Shown here piece by piece: positions 20,911 through 31,455 of a DNA stretch of 64,000 nt. A program made the position numbers and the translations under genes. This DNA comes from Pseudogulbenkiania ferrooxidans 2002 (lineage in GTDB: Bacteria; Pseudomonadota; Gammaproteobacteria; Burkholderiales; Chromobacteriaceae): contig NZ_ACIS01000007.1 in assembly GCF_000174355.1 (NCBI RefSeq), forward strand, positions 229,247 to 293,246, written 5' to 3'. Below the pieces are notes generated by a model. That model made no database searches, was not told the origin of the DNA, and was given only the letters and a program-made list of their open reading frames with translations. Within the stretch, counting starts at the first letter, position 1. The number at the start of each line of letters is the position of its first letter.

Positions 20911-21690
20911 TCAGGCGGCAAGGGCCTTGATCCAGCCCAGCCCGTCGCGGGTGCTGCTGGCGGGCTTGTACTCGCAGCCGATCCAGCCGTCGTAGCCGAG
21001 CTGGTCGATGTGACGCAGCAGCCACGGGTAGTTGATCTCGCCGCTGCCCGGCTCGTGACGGCCAGGGTTGTCGGCGAGCTGGATGTGGGCGATGCGCGGC
21101 AGGTATTTCGCGATGGTGCCCGCCAGTTCGCCCTCCATGCGCTGGGCGTGGTAGATGTCGTACTGGATGAACAGGTTGTCCGAGCCCACCGCGTCGAGGA
21201 TCGCCGCCGCCTGGGCGGTGCGGTTGAGGTAGAAGCCGGGGATGTCCCAGGTGTTGATCGGTTCGATCAGCAGGCGCAGGCCCGCCCGCTGCAGCTGGGC
21301 GGCGGCGAAGCGCAGGTTGGCGACGAAGGTCTCGTGCAGCGTGTCCTGCGGCACCCCGGCCGGGGCGATGCCCGCCAGGCAGTTGAGCTGGGTGCAGCCC
21401 AGGGCGCGGGCGTAGTCGATGGCACGGCCGACGCCGTCGCGGAACTCGTCGACCCGGTCCGGATGGCAGGCGATGCCGCGCTCGCCGGCTTCCCAGTCGC
21501 CGGCGGGCAGGTTGTGCAGCACCTGCACCAGGCCGTGGCGCGCCAGCTGCTCGGCCAGGACCTCCTTGGCGAAGGCGTAGGGAAAGAGGTACTCGACCCC
21601 CTGGAAACCGGCCTCGGCGGCGGCCTGGAAGCGCTCGAGAAAAGGCAGCTCGGTGAAGAGCATGGTCAGGTTGGCGGCGAATTTAGGCAT
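20911..21690 (-). CDS. hyi: Hydroxypyruvate isomerase
   Basis: 259 residues, AP-endonuclease-2-like TIM barrel. It interconverts hydroxypyruvate and tartronate semialdehyde. The start MPKFAANLTMLFTELPFLER, the segments GDWEAGERGIACHPDR and LIEPINTWDIPGFYLNRT, and metal-binding residues in QYDIYHAQRMEGEL, HIQLADNPGRHEPGSGEINY and GCEYKP match Hyi. The gene starts 28 bases after the gcl stop and has its own AGGA-type ribosome site. Part of the gcl operon. Confidence 0.95.
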   Translation of the reverse strand: MPKFAANLTMLFTELPFLERFQAAAEAGFQGVEYLFPYAFAKEVLAEQLARHGLVQVLHNLPAGDWEAGERGIACHPDRVDEFRDGVGRAIDYARALGCTQLNCLAGIAPAGVPQDTLHETFVANLRFAAAQLQRAGLRLLIEPINTWDIPGFYLNRTAQAAAILDAVGSDNLFIQYDIYHAQRMEGELAGTIAKYLPRIAHIQLADNPGRHEPGSGEINYPWLLRHIDQLGYDGWIGCEYKPASSTRDGLGWIKALAA

Positions 21691-21717
21691 GGTGTCCTCC
21701 TGATGTCTGGGCGCGGC

Positions 21718-23493
<1,776 letters not shown>

Positions 23494-23534
23494 TTGTCTT
23501 CCTCCTGGGGTGGGTTTGCTTGACTGATGGTCAC

Positions 23535-23601
23535 AGCATAGGGAGAAAGACTAAGTGGTTGAATTGCCGGGGGTCTCGGTTCTGTCGATACTTTTAGTAT
23601 C
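23535..23601 (-). promoter_or_regulatory. gcl promoter and upstream inverted repeat
   Basis: On the minus strand TTCAAC (23558-23563) and TATGCT (23535-23540) are separated by 17 bases. Upstream lies the perfect inverted repeat GATACT-TTT-AGTATC (23587-23601), centred about 101 bases before the gcl start. The same arrangement, with altered but still self-complementary arms, precedes the dctA leader. The position upstream of the -35 suggests an activator site. Confidence 0.65.
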
Positions 23602-23797
23602 TACTCGCCCGGTCGCGCCTCCCCTGGCCGGTGAAAACGCCGGTGCTGCTGTCGCGCACCGTGAACGCCGTGCGGCCGCCTTGCCGCCGCAGGCGTTGTC
23701 CCGCGCTGCGGGGTGCCCGTCCTTGCTGGCGATACCGCTCCAGCGCGTGCTGTCGGCTCGAGCGTTGCCATCGTCGGGGAAGTGGGTGCGTGAAAAA

Positions 23798-23967
23798 TTG
23801 TATACGTATAGGACTGAAATTGTTTTTTGCCTGCGCTGAGCAGGCGGCTTGCGGCGTGTCCATTGCGGGCTGGCATCGAGCACGGCACGAGGCAGGGGGT
23901 GCACACTGGCAACGCGTATCGTGGGTAACTAGTGTGTGTACACAAAAAATCATTGAATTGTGTACAA
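23798..23967 (+). promoter_or_regulatory. Candidate GntR-type operators upstream of the racemase-permease-allantoinase genes
   Basis: TTGTATACGTAT at 23798-23809, the perfect palindrome TGTGTACACA at 23935-23944 and TTGTGTACAA at 23958-23967 share the TTGTnTACAA pattern typical of FCD-type GntR regulators. The last two centres are 23 bases apart. A GntR/FCD gene lies at 31818, which makes it a candidate regulator, but no binding can be shown from sequence. Confidence 0.5.
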
Positions 23968-24090
23968 GGCAATTCTAGACTGTTGGCAACGATGGGCCGT
24001 CCGAGCTTGTCCCACTGGGAGGCGGAAGATGGGAAAACCGGCTTTCGCCGACCGAGGACGGGCTCCCGCCTACATACCAAGGAGACAACC

Positions 24091-24834
24091 ATGCTGATAC
24101 GCGTCATCAACCCCAACACCACCCGCAGCATGACCGAAAAGATCGGCGCGTCTGCCCAGCGCGTGGCCGCGCCCGGCACGCGCATCATCGCGGTGAACCC
24201 GGACAGCGGTCCGGTCTCGATCGAGAGCCATTTCGACGAGGCGATCAGCGCGGTCGGCGTCGCCGAGGAGGTGCGCAAGGGCGAGCGCGACGGGACCGAC
24301 GCCTACGTCATCGCCTGTTTCGGCGATCCGGGCCTGCTCGCCGCGCGCGAGCTGACGCGCGCCCCGGTGATCGGCATCGCCGAGGCCGCCTTTCACCTGG
24401 CGACGATGATCGCGACGCGCTTCTCGGTGGTCACCACGCTCGGGCGCACCGGCATCATCGCCGAGCACCTGCTGCAGTCCTACGGTTTCGCCCACCACTG
24501 CCGGCGCGTGCGCGCGGCCGAGATTCCGGTACTCGATCTCGAGGACGACGGCGCCTGCGCGCTCGAGCGCATCGTCGCGGAATGCCGCCGCGCCAAGGCC
24601 GAGGACGGCATCGGCGCGATCGTGCTGGGCTGCGGCGGCATGGCCGATCTCGCCGACGAGATCCGCGAGGCGGTCGGCCTGCCGATCGTCGAAGGCGTCA
24701 CCGCCGCGGTGAAGCTTGCCGAGACGCTGGTGAGCCTCCGGCTCGGCACCAGCAAGCACGGCGATCTGGCCTTCCCGCCCGCGAAGCGCTTCACCGGGCA
24801 GTTCGAACACCTGAGCGCCCAGCCGGGTTCCTGA
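24091..24834 (+). CDS. hpxA: Allantoin/hydantoin racemase (Asp/Glu racemase family)
   Basis: 247 residues from ATG 24091, with AAGGAG seven bases upstream. The opening LIRVINPNTTRSMTEKIG is typical of hydantoin/allantoin racemases. The two catalytic cysteines are in VIACFGDPGLLAARE and IVLGCGGMADLADEI. The enzyme would equilibrate R- and S-allantoin so that both enter the stereospecific pathway. The permease and allantoinase follow in the same direction. Symbol assigned by context and family; substrate not proven. Confidence 0.85.
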   Translation: MLIRVINPNTTRSMTEKIGASAQRVAAPGTRIIAVNPDSGPVSIESHFDEAISAVGVAEEVRKGERDGTDAYVIACFGDPGLLAARELTRAPVIGIAEAAFHLATMIATRFSVVTTLGRTGIIAEHLLQSYGFAHHCRRVRAAEIPVLDLEDDGACALERIVAECRRAKAEDGIGAIVLGCGGMADLADEIREAVGLPIVEGVTAAVKLAETLVSLRLGTSKHGDLAFPPAKRFTGQFEHLSAQPGS

Positions 24835-24978
24835 GCCTCTCCCGCCGAGGCTGTCGTCAACGGGGCCAGCATTTACCGTCTCCGCCGTCTATTAACAACG
24901 GTATGAGCCTGCACGCGTCAGCGTGCCGGCCCCGGCCCCATCGGCACCACGACGACGCATCGCGAGGAGGAACCCTTC

Positions 24979-26448
24979 ATGACCACCACCGCCCACAGCG
25001 CCACCCGCAGCACTCCGCAACCGGTCATCGCCGGCGCCGACCCACGCCTCTACAACGACGACCTCGCGCCGGTGCCGCAGAGCGCGCGCACCTGGAACGG
25101 TTACAGCATCTTCGCGATGTGGATGTCCGACGTGCATAGCGTGGGCGGCTATACCTTTGCCGCGAGCCTGTTCCTGCTCGGGTTGTCGGGCTGGCAGGTG
25201 CTGGCGGCGCTGACGCTCGGCATCCTGCTGGTCAACCTGCTGATGAACTGGGTCGGCAAGCCCAGCCTGGTGCACGGCATCCCCTTCCCGGTGATGGCGC
25301 GCGTGAGCATGGGCGTGATGGGCGCCAACCTCGCGGCGGTCATCCGCGGCGTGGTCGGCATCGTGTGGTACGGCGTGCAGACCTACTTCGCCTCCAAGGC
25401 GGTGGCGACGCTGGTGCTGCTGTTCTTCCCCGGCGCCGTGGCGCTGCGCGACACAAGCTTTCTGCGGCTCGACCTGCTCGGCTGGGCCTGCTTCATGTTC
25501 ATGTGGTTCTTCCAGCTGGTGATCTTCCAGCGCGGCATGGAAACGATCCGCCGATTCGTCGATTTCTGCGGCCCGGCGGTGTATGTCGTGATGTTCGTGC
25601 TGATGGGCTGGATCCTGTCGCAGGCCGGCCTCGGTGCGCTCGACCTGACGCTCGGCGACAAGGTGCTCAGCGGCAGCGAATCGGTCACTGCGATGGGCAG
25701 CGCGGTCTTGCTGGTGGTCAGCTACTTCGCCGCGCTGCTGCTCAACTTCGGCGACTTCTCGCGCTTCGGCAAGAACGAGCGCCAGATGAAGATCGGCAAT
25801 TTCCTCGGCCTGCCGGTGAATTTCATCGTGTTCTCGATCATCACCGTGATCGTGACCGCCGGCAGCTCGACGGTGTTCGGCGCGATGATCATGGACCCGG
25901 TCGACATCGTCTCGCGCATCGACAACAAGGTGGCCGTGGTCATCGGCAGCCTGACCTTCGTCGTCGCCACGATGGGGATCAACATCGTCGCCAACTTCGT
26001 CTCGCCGGCCTACGACATCGCCAACCTGTTCCCCAAGCACGTCGACTTCAAGCGCGGCGGGCTGATCGCGTCGATCCTCGCGGTGCTGGTGTGCCCGTGG
26101 ATCTTCGTCGATAGCCCGAAGGCGATCACGGTCTTCGTCAGCGTGTTCGGCTCCATCCTCGCCCCGTTGTACGGCGTGATGATGGCCGACTTCTACCTCG
26201 TCAAGAAGCAGATCGTGCAGGAGGCCGAGCTGTACACGATGGCGCCCACCGGGCGCTATCACTACGACGGCGGCTGGAACAAGGTCGGCCTGGCGGCGCT
26301 CGCGCTGTCCGGCACGCTGTCGGTCGGCTGGGAGCTGGCGACGCAATTTTTCCATCTGTTGCCCGAGAACAACTTCGGCTGGGTGATCGGCGCGCTGGCC
26401 GGCGCACTGATCTACCTGGCGGCGATGCGCGCCGCGCGGCGCACCTGA
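24979..26448 (+). CDS. NCS1-family nucleobase/allantoin permease
   Basis: 489 residues with about twelve hydrophobic segments. NCS1 features are RTWNGYSIFAMWMSDVHSVG near the N terminus, GIPFPVMARVSMGVMGANLA, and IVWYGVQTYFASKAVATLVL. It likely imports allantoin or a related purine or hydantoin with a cation. The substrate is inferred from its position between allantoin racemase and allantoinase; uracil, uric acid or hydantoin are alternatives. CGAGGAGG precedes the ATG. Confidence 0.88.
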   Translation: MTTTAHSATRSTPQPVIAGADPRLYNDDLAPVPQSARTWNGYSIFAMWMSDVHSVGGYTFAASLFLLGLSGWQVLAALTLGILLVNLLMNWVGKPSLVHGIPFPVMARVSMGVMGANLAAVIRGVVGIVWYGVQTYFASKAVATLVLLFFPGAVALRDTSFLRLDLLGWACFMFMWFFQLVIFQRGMETIRRFVDFCGPAVYVVMFVLMGWILSQAGLGALDLTLGDKVLSGSESVTAMGSAVLLVVSYFAALLLNFGDFSRFGKNERQMKIGNFLGLPVNFIVFSIITVIVTAGSSTVFGAMIMDPVDIVSRIDNKVAVVIGSLTFVVATMGINIVANFVSPAYDIANLFPKHVDFKRGGLIASILAVLVCPWIFVDSPKAITVFVSVFGSILAPLYGVMMADFYLVKKQIVQEAELYTMAPTGRYHYDGGWNKVGLAALALSGTLSVGWELATQFFHLLPENNFGWVIGALAGALIYLAAMRAARRT

Positions 26449-26513
26449 GGCAACGGCAATCATGACGCCGGGCACCGCACGGTGCCGGGCGCGCAACAAT
26501 GCAGGAGAAACAC

Positions 26514-27449
26514 ATGGCCATCACCAAGGATTACCCCCGCGACCTGGTCGGCTACGGCCGCAACCCGCCGTACGCCAACTGGCCCGGCCGCGCCCGCGTC
26601 GCCGTCCAGTTCGTGCTGAACTACGAGGAGGGCGGCGAGAACTGCGTGCTGCACGGCGACCCGGGGAGCGAGCAGTTCCTGTCCGAGCTCTTCAGCCCGC
26701 CGGCCTTCCCGGACCGCCACATGTCGATGGAAGGCGTCTACGAATACGGCTCGCGCGTCGGGGTATGGCGCTTCCTGCGCGAATTCGAGCGGCGCGGCCT
26801 GCCCCTGACCGTGTTCGGGGTCGCCATGGCGCTGGAACGTCACCCCGAGGTCACCGCGGCCTTCCGCGAGCTGGGGCACGAGATCGCCGGCCACGGCTGG
26901 CGCTGGATCCACTACCAGAACGTCGACGAGGCGACCGAGCGCGAGCACCTGCGCATCGGCATGGAGATCATCGAACGCCTCACCGGCGAGCGCGCGCTGG
27001 GCTGGTACACCGGGCGCGATTCCCCCAACACCCGCCGCCTGGTGGCCGACTACGGCGGCTTCCTGTACGACTCGGACTACTACGGCGACGACCTGCCGTT
27101 CTGGATGGAGGTGCAGAAGACCGACGGCGCGACGGTGCCGCAACTGATCGTGCCCTACACCCTCGACACCAACGACATGCGCTTCTCCCTGCCGCAGGGC
27201 TTCTCGCACGGCGACGAGTTCTTCGACTACCTGCGCGACGCCTTCGACGTGATGTACGCCGAGGGCGACGAGCGTCCGGCGATGATGTCGGTCGGCATGC
27301 ATTGCCGGCTGCTCGGCCGTCCGGGGCGCTTCCGCGCCCTGCAGCGCTTCCTCGACCACATCGAGAAGCACGACCGGGTGTGGGTGTGTCGCCGCGTCGA
27401 CATCGCCCGCCACTGGCACCAGCATCATCCCTACGCGCCGCAGGGCTGA
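26514..27449 (+). CDS. puuE: Allantoinase, PuuE (polysaccharide-deacetylase-like) type
   Basis: 311 residues from ATG 26514, chosen because AGGAG is six bases upstream; ATG 26499 lacks one. It hydrolyses allantoin to allantoate. PuuE features are DYPRDLVGYGRNPPYANWPG at the start, VQFVLNYEEGGENCVLHGD, YEYGSRVGVWRFLREFE, GHEIAGHGWRWIHYQ and TGRDSPNTRRLVADYGGF. This family replaces the amidohydrolase-type AllB. A hairpin terminator follows within 60 bases, so this is the last gene of the racemase-permease-allantoinase unit. Confidence 0.95.
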   Translation: MAITKDYPRDLVGYGRNPPYANWPGRARVAVQFVLNYEEGGENCVLHGDPGSEQFLSELFSPPAFPDRHMSMEGVYEYGSRVGVWRFLREFERRGLPLTVFGVAMALERHPEVTAAFRELGHEIAGHGWRWIHYQNVDEATEREHLRIGMEIIERLTGERALGWYTGRDSPNTRRLVADYGGFLYDSDYYGDDLPFWMEVQKTDGATVPQLIVPYTLDTNDMRFSLPQGFSHGDEFFDYLRDAFDVMYAEGDERPAMMSVGMHCRLLGRPGRFRALQRFLDHIEKHDRVWVCRRVDIARHWHQHHPYAPQG

Positions 27450-27468
27450 GTTCCCGCCGTCGAAAGGA

Positions 27469-27504
27469 AAAAGCCGGCCGTCGCGAGACGGGCCGGCTTT
27501 GTTT
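27469..27504 (+). terminator. Rho-independent terminator after puuE
   Basis: AAAGCCGGCC and GGCCGGCTTT arms close over GTCGCGAGACG and are followed by GTTTT. A-rich sequence on the other side could allow bidirectional action. Confidence 0.8.
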
Positions 27505-27536
27505 TGGCCTGCGGGCGGCGTCGGGTGCCGTTGTCC

Positions 27537-27682
27537 TTAGAACCTGTTCACGATCAGTCGCGAGCAGCCCTCAGCGGGGTGAAAAGCAGCGCAGGAACCG
27601 GAATGTACTGGAGTACATGAGGATTCCGAGCAGCACATGAGCCCCGATCAGGGATGCGCAGCAAGATCGTGAACAGGTTCTT
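27537..27682 (-). repeat. TIR element copy B (MITE-like)
   Basis: Best-preserved copy: AGAACCTGTTCACGATC (27539-27555) and its exact complement (27665-27681) form a 17-bp perfect terminal inverted repeat. The central hairpin reads AATGTACTGGAGTACAT. It is in the opposite orientation to copies A and C and is flanked by TTAG/CTTA. The right end abuts the TAA stop of the urea-channel gene. Confidence 0.88.
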
Positions 27683-28196
27683 AGCGCATCGCCCCGGTCA
27701 GGAGCAGGTAGCCCGGCAGCCAGCCGGTCAGCACGCCCTGGACGATGGCCATGCCGGCGGTGAGCCTGGCCACCGGTTTCTGCAGCGCCAGCAGCAGGAA
27801 GAACAGCAGCCACAGCACGGCCCACGCCAGCCAGGACAGGCCGAACCACCAGTCCCAGGTGGACGCGGCGAGGCGCAGGGTATCCACCGCCACCGGCAGC
27901 GCGGTGATCGCCACGAACAGGCTGAACCAGCCCAGTCCGCGGCCGTCGGCGCCGTTGTGGCGGTTGATGGCGACCCACAGGTAGGTGAAGGAAAACAGCA
28001 GGGAGAGGGCGCCCGCCTTGATCGACGCGGCGTTAGCCCCCTCGCCGAAGGCGAGCTTGAGGGCCACCAGCAGGGTGAGGCCGCCGGCGAACAGGTTGAT
28101 CACGGATATCTCCCTGTCGCCGATGCGACCCAGCATCCACAGGCCGTTGAGAATCAGCACGGCTCCTACGTAGAGGAGCGCCAGACCGAGCAACAT
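27681..28196 (-). CDS. AmiS/UreI-family urea or amide channel
   Basis: 171 residues with six predicted hydrophobic helices (MLLGLALLYVGAVLILNGLW, then INLFAGGLTLLVALKLAF, FSFTYLWVAINRHNG, GWFSLFVAITALPVAVDTL, WDWWFGLSWLAWAVLWLLFF and the C-terminal segment). The pattern is that of AmiS/UreI proton-gated urea or short-amide channels. Allantoicase and ureidoglycolate lyase, encoded just upstream, release urea; no urease is in the window, so urea efflux or later use elsewhere is inferred. A TTGGCCGAA word lies 20 bases before the ATG, and repeat B touches the stop codon. Confidence 0.85.
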   Translation of the reverse strand: MLLGLALLYVGAVLILNGLWMLGRIGDREISVINLFAGGLTLLVALKLAFGEGANAASIKAGALSLLFSFTYLWVAINRHNGADGRGLGWFSLFVAITALPVAVDTLRLAASTWDWWFGLSWLAWAVLWLLFFLLLALQKPVARLTAGMAIVQGVLTGWLPGYLLLTGAMR

Positions 28197-28313
28197 GGCG
28201 CGCTACCTTTCGCGGTTCGGCCAACCTGCGCCCGGAGCGCCCCCGCCTTGGCGGGTGGAGCTGGCGCGGGCGCCGTCGGCAACGATATCAGGCATGATCG
28301 GTGCTCCCGCTGC

Positions 28314-28817
28314 TCAGGCCACGCCGGGAATCACCCCGACGGCGTCGAGCTGGACTTCGTCGCAGTTGTGGCCGGGGCCGCTGCGGTCCACCACCAGGAA
28401 GTCGCATACCGCGTCGAGCGCCAGCAGCGGGTGGTGCCACACCCCGGTGCGGTAGTTGACGCCCTGGTCGGCGCGGGCCAGGAAGACCCGCAGGTGTTCC
28501 GCCGCCGGAGGCGCCCCCGCCGGCGCCACCACCACCAGGTAGGGGCGGCCGGACAGGGGAATGAAGGCCTGGCTGCCCAGCGGGTGGCGCTCCATCATCT
28601 CCACCCGGAACGGCAGCGCGCGTGGCTGGCCGCGGAAGATGGACACGATGGCCCGGCCCTCGGGCCCCGGCTCGACGCTGGCCAGATCGTGGTAGCGCTC
28701 GGTGTTGCCGCCGTTGATGGGGAAGTGGCGCACCGCCTCCGACGCCTCGATGACGTCGCCGAAGGGGGCGAAGGCTTCCCGGCTGAGCGGCTCCACCGTG
28801 AGGGCGAGGGTCTTCAT
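28314..28817 (-). CDS. allA: Ureidoglycolate lyase
   Basis: 167 residues from ATG 28817, overlapping the alc stop as ATGA. It cleaves ureidoglycolate to glyoxylate and urea. AllA features are [60 protein letters not shown], the substrate lid [16 protein letters not shown] and [14 protein letters not shown]. It connects purine breakdown to the gcl operon. Confidence 0.95.
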   Translation of the reverse strand: MKTLALTVEPLSREAFAPFGDVIEASEAVRHFPINGGNTERYHDLASVEPGPEGRAIVSIFRGQPRALPFRVEMMERHPLGSQAFIPLSGRPYLVVVAPAGAPPAAEHLRVFLARADQGVNYRTGVWHHPLLALDAVCDFLVVDRSGPGHNCDEVQLDAVGVIPGVA

Positions 28818-29851
28818 TTGGCCACCCGGCCCCACAGGCGCAGGCGCGAGACGCCGCCGTCGGGGAAGATGTTGAGGCGCACGTGCGTCACCGGGCCGAG
28901 GCTGGCCAGATCGGTGAAGGTGTGCACCGCGTCCATCGACAGTTTCTGCTCCGGCAGCAGCACCGGCCAGAACATGCTCTGGGTGGTGGCGGACTGGTCG
29001 GTACCGCCGCTGACGAAGGCCGCCTGCAGCGAGCAGGCGTCGGGATAATTGCCTTTGTAGAAGGCGGTATCCAGCTCGATCTTCTCGATGATGCCGGGCG
29101 CGCCCAGTTCCAGCACGCACCAGTCGTTGCCCGGTTCGCGGCGGCGGCGGGTCTCCCAGCCGTCGCCCATGTTCAGGCCGCGGCCGGGCAGCAGCATATT
29201 GCTGGCGGAGGAGCCGAAGCTGGCGTCGTTCCAGGCCACCGGGCGGCCGCCGTTTTCCAGCGCGACGAGGTCGACCAGCTGGTCCGGGCCGGCGCTCTCC
29301 AGGCCGCCTACCGGCTGGCCGTACACGCGCAGGCGGGCGATGCCGCCGTCCGGGTAGATGTTGACGCGCAGGTGGGTCCAGACATCGCCGCTGGCGCATT
29401 GCAGCAGGTGATGGCTATTGGGGCCCAGCGCGGTAGCGGGCAGGATCTCGGTCCAGGCGGCGGCCTTCAGGGCCTCGACGTCGTCGCTGGCGGACACGGC
29501 GGCCTCGATCGACACCGCCGGCGGGTAGTTGCCGGTGAAGTGGCTGGTGTCGACGTCGAAACCGCGGATCACGCCCTTCACGCCGAGCTTCACCAGCGCC
29601 CAGTCATAGCCGGCCACGCGCTTGCGGCGCGACTCCCAGCCGTCCATCCACTTGCCGTTCTCGTCGAACTTGCCGGGCACGAACTGGGCCGGTTCCGGGT
29701 TGAGCATGCGCGAGACGTCGGCGAAGAAATCGTCGGACGCGTACAGGGCCTGGGCGCCCAGGCGCGGGTTGGCGAGGTCCACCGAGCGGCGCGCCCAATC
29801 GGGCAGCTCGGCGGGCGGGGCGATGACGGTGGGTCCGGTGGCGTGGGCCAT
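28814..29851 (-). CDS. alc: Allantoicase
   Basis: 345 residues, two repeats of the allantoicase jelly-roll. It converts allantoate to ureidoglycolate and urea. Each half contains the same signature order: DGWESRRKR...WALVKLG...[20 protein letters not shown] in the first and [10 protein letters not shown]...CVLELGAPG...[20 protein letters not shown] in the second, each followed by [17 protein letters not shown] or [16 protein letters not shown]. It is co-translated with allA through an ATGA overlap and preceded by dctA in the same direction. Confidence 0.96.
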   Translation of the reverse strand: MAHATGPTVIAPPAELPDWARRSVDLANPRLGAQALYASDDFFADVSRMLNPEPAQFVPGKFDENGKWMDGWESRRKRVAGYDWALVKLGVKGVIRGFDVDTSHFTGNYPPAVSIEAAVSASDDVEALKAAAWTEILPATALGPNSHHLLQCASGDVWTHLRVNIYPDGGIARLRVYGQPVGGLESAGPDQLVDLVALENGGRPVAWNDASFGSSASNMLLPGRGLNMGDGWETRRRREPGNDWCVLELGAPGIIEKIELDTAFYKGNYPDACSLQAAFVSGGTDQSATTQSMFWPVLLPEQKLSMDAVHTFTDLASLGPVTHVRLNIFPDGGVSRLRLWGRVAK

Positions 29852-29887
29852 GATGGGTTCTCCTTGCAGTGTTCAGTGAAAGTTCGT

Positions 29888-29916
29888 GAGGGACGCGCCG
29901 GCTTGGCGCGTCCCTC
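29888..29916. terminator. Strong hairpin between dctA and alc
   Basis: GAGGGACGCGCC and GGCGCGTCCCTC form a perfect 12-bp stem with a five-base loop. There is no U-tract on either strand, so it may attenuate, stabilise an mRNA end or separate dctA from alc expression rather than act as a classic terminator. Confidence 0.6.
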
Positions 29917-29934
29917 GGGGTGTCGAGCGTTCGA

Positions 29935-31266
29935 TCAGATGCGTGTCTGGGGCGCGGCTTCGGCCAACATTTCGGCACGGGCCGGGGCGCGCAGATCGAC
30001 CTTGATTTCGCCGTTGAGCACCTGGGTGGCGCGTTTGCGGTCGATATCCTTTTCCCACACGCCGACCACCACGGTCGCCACGCAGTTGCCGATCATGTTG
30101 GTCAGCGCGCGCGCCATGCCCATGAACCAGTCCACCGACAGTACCAGCACCAGGCCGATGGCGGGGATGGCCGGGATGGCGCTCAAGGTGGCGGCCAGGA
30201 TCACGATGGCCGAGCCCGGCACGCCGTGGGCGCCCTTCGAGGTCACCAGCGAAATGGCGAGGATGGTGAGGAGGTCGGTCAGCGACAGCGGCGTGTTGGT
30301 GGCCTGGGCGATGAACACCGCGGCCAGGGTCAGGTAGATCGAGAAGCCGTCGAGGTTGAAGGAGTAGCCGGTGGGGATCACCAGGCCCACGGTCGAATCC
30401 TTCACCCCCATCAGTTCGAGCTTGCGCATCACCTGGGGCAGCACGGCGTCGGACGAGGCGGTGCCCAGCACGATCAGCAGTTCCTCGCGCAGGTAGCCCA
30501 GCAGCTTGAAGATGTTGAAGCCGGCCAGGCGCAGGATGATGCCCAGGATGCCGACCACGAAGATGCTGCAGGTCAGGTAGAACAGCGCCACCAAGAGGCC
30601 GAGCTGCTTGAGCGAGCCGATGCCGTACTTGCCCACGGTGAAGGCGATGGCGCCCATCACGCCCAAGGGGGCGAGCTTGACGATGAAGCCGATCAGCTTG
30701 AAGAACACCTGGCCGAGGTGGTCGATGGCGACGGTCACCGGGCGGCCGCGCTCGCCGAGCGCCGCGACGGCGCAACCGAACAGGATGGCGATCAGCAGCA
30801 CCTGCAGGATGTCGCCCTTGGCGAAGGCGTCGCCGAAGGTGGCGGGGATGAGCTTCATGATGAAGTCCACCGCCGTCAGGTGGCCCACCTGGGACACCCG
30901 CTCGCTATAGTCGGCCAGCGCCGAGGCATCGAGGGTGTGGGGGTCGATGTTCATGCCCGCGCCCGGCCGCAGGGTTTCGGCCAGCAGCACGCCCAGCGCC
31001 AGGGCGAAGGTGGTGACGATCTCGAAGTAGAGCAGGGCCTTGACGCCGACGCGGCCGACCTTCTTCAGGTCGCCGGTGCTGCAGATGCCGTGCACCACGA
31101 CGCAGAACACCAGGGGTGCGACCAGCATCTTGATGAGCTTGATGAAGCCGTCGCCCATCGGTTTGAGCTTGGTGGCGAAATCGGGCCAGACGATGCCGAC
31201 GATCACGCCGAGAATCAGGGCGATGACGACTTGCCCGAACAGGGTCTTATGGAAGCGTTTGTACAT
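29935..31266 (-). CDS. dctA: C4-dicarboxylate/H+ (Na+) symporter
   Basis: 443 residues, DAACS family. It imports succinate, fumarate, malate and related acids. Signatures are KTLFGQVVIALILGVIVGIV, KMLVAPLVFCVVVHGI, the serine-rich loop LGTASSDAVLPQVMRKLE, GLVIPTGYSFNLDGFSIYL and KGAHGVPGSAIVILAATL. In this context it may take up a ureide- or glyoxylate-related acid. The ATG at 31266 follows AGGTGA, which is also the end of a 47-codon upstream ORF derived from gcl, so translational coupling is likely. Confidence 0.95.
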   Translation of the reverse strand: MYKRFHKTLFGQVVIALILGVIVGIVWPDFATKLKPMGDGFIKLIKMLVAPLVFCVVVHGICSTGDLKKVGRVGVKALLYFEIVTTFALALGVLLAETLRPGAGMNIDPHTLDASALADYSERVSQVGHLTAVDFIMKLIPATFGDAFAKGDILQVLLIAILFGCAVAALGERGRPVTVAIDHLGQVFFKLIGFIVKLAPLGVMGAIAFTVGKYGIGSLKQLGLLVALFYLTCSIFVVGILGIILRLAGFNIFKLLGYLREELLIVLGTASSDAVLPQVMRKLELMGVKDSTVGLVIPTGYSFNLDGFSIYLTLAAVFIAQATNTPLSLTDLLTILAISLVTSKGAHGVPGSAIVILAATLSAIPAIPAIGLVLVLSVDWFMGMARALTNMIGNCVATVVVGVWEKDIDRKRATQVLNGEIKVDLRAPARAEMLAEAAPQTRI

Positions 31267-31269
31267 GGT

Positions 31270-31413
31270 TCACCTCGCAAACCGGATCGAAAGGGGGTTG
31301 CCGTGCGCAACCGGGGTCTTGTCGAAGGGATGACGGGAGGGGGTGAGTTCCATGCTCACGGGGTTGTTGCGCAACGCCACGGTGGCGGCATGCGCTGCTC
31401 TTGTTCGGGCCAT
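31270..31413 (-). CDS. 47-residue leader ORF upstream of dctA, derived from the gcl 5' end
   Basis: Starts at ATG 31413 with AAGGAG six bases upstream and ends at TGA 31270, three bases before the dctA ATG; the stop overlaps the AGGTGA ribosome site. Its N terminus MARTRAAHAATVALR parallels Gcl [15 protein letters not shown], and the DNA identity continues upstream into the promoter. The remainder (NNPVSMELTPSRHPFDKTP onward) is unrelated to Gcl. It is therefore a duplicated gcl start fused to new sequence. It may be translated and coupled to dctA, or be a passive remnant of promoter capture. Confidence 0.65.
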   Translation of the reverse strand: MARTRAAHAATVALRNNPVSMELTPSRHPFDKTPVAHGNPLSIRFAR

Positions 31414-31455
31414 CTGCTTCTCCTTGGTGTAAATAATTATTAGCTTGGTTGGAAC

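Larger units (their letters stand above)
23494..24090. other. Divergent regulatory gap between gcl and the racemase gene
   Basis: About 600 bases with no convincing gene. It holds the gcl promoter and an inverted repeat on the left, and several TTGTATAC/TTGTACACAA-type palindromes on the right, described separately. The middle (about 23610-23780) is GC-rich with no feature I can support. Confidence 0.7.

Noticed and set aside
27537..27682. Element B as part of a protein-coding gene
   Set aside because: Frames crossing it are short and differ between copies; sequence conservation follows stems, not codons.
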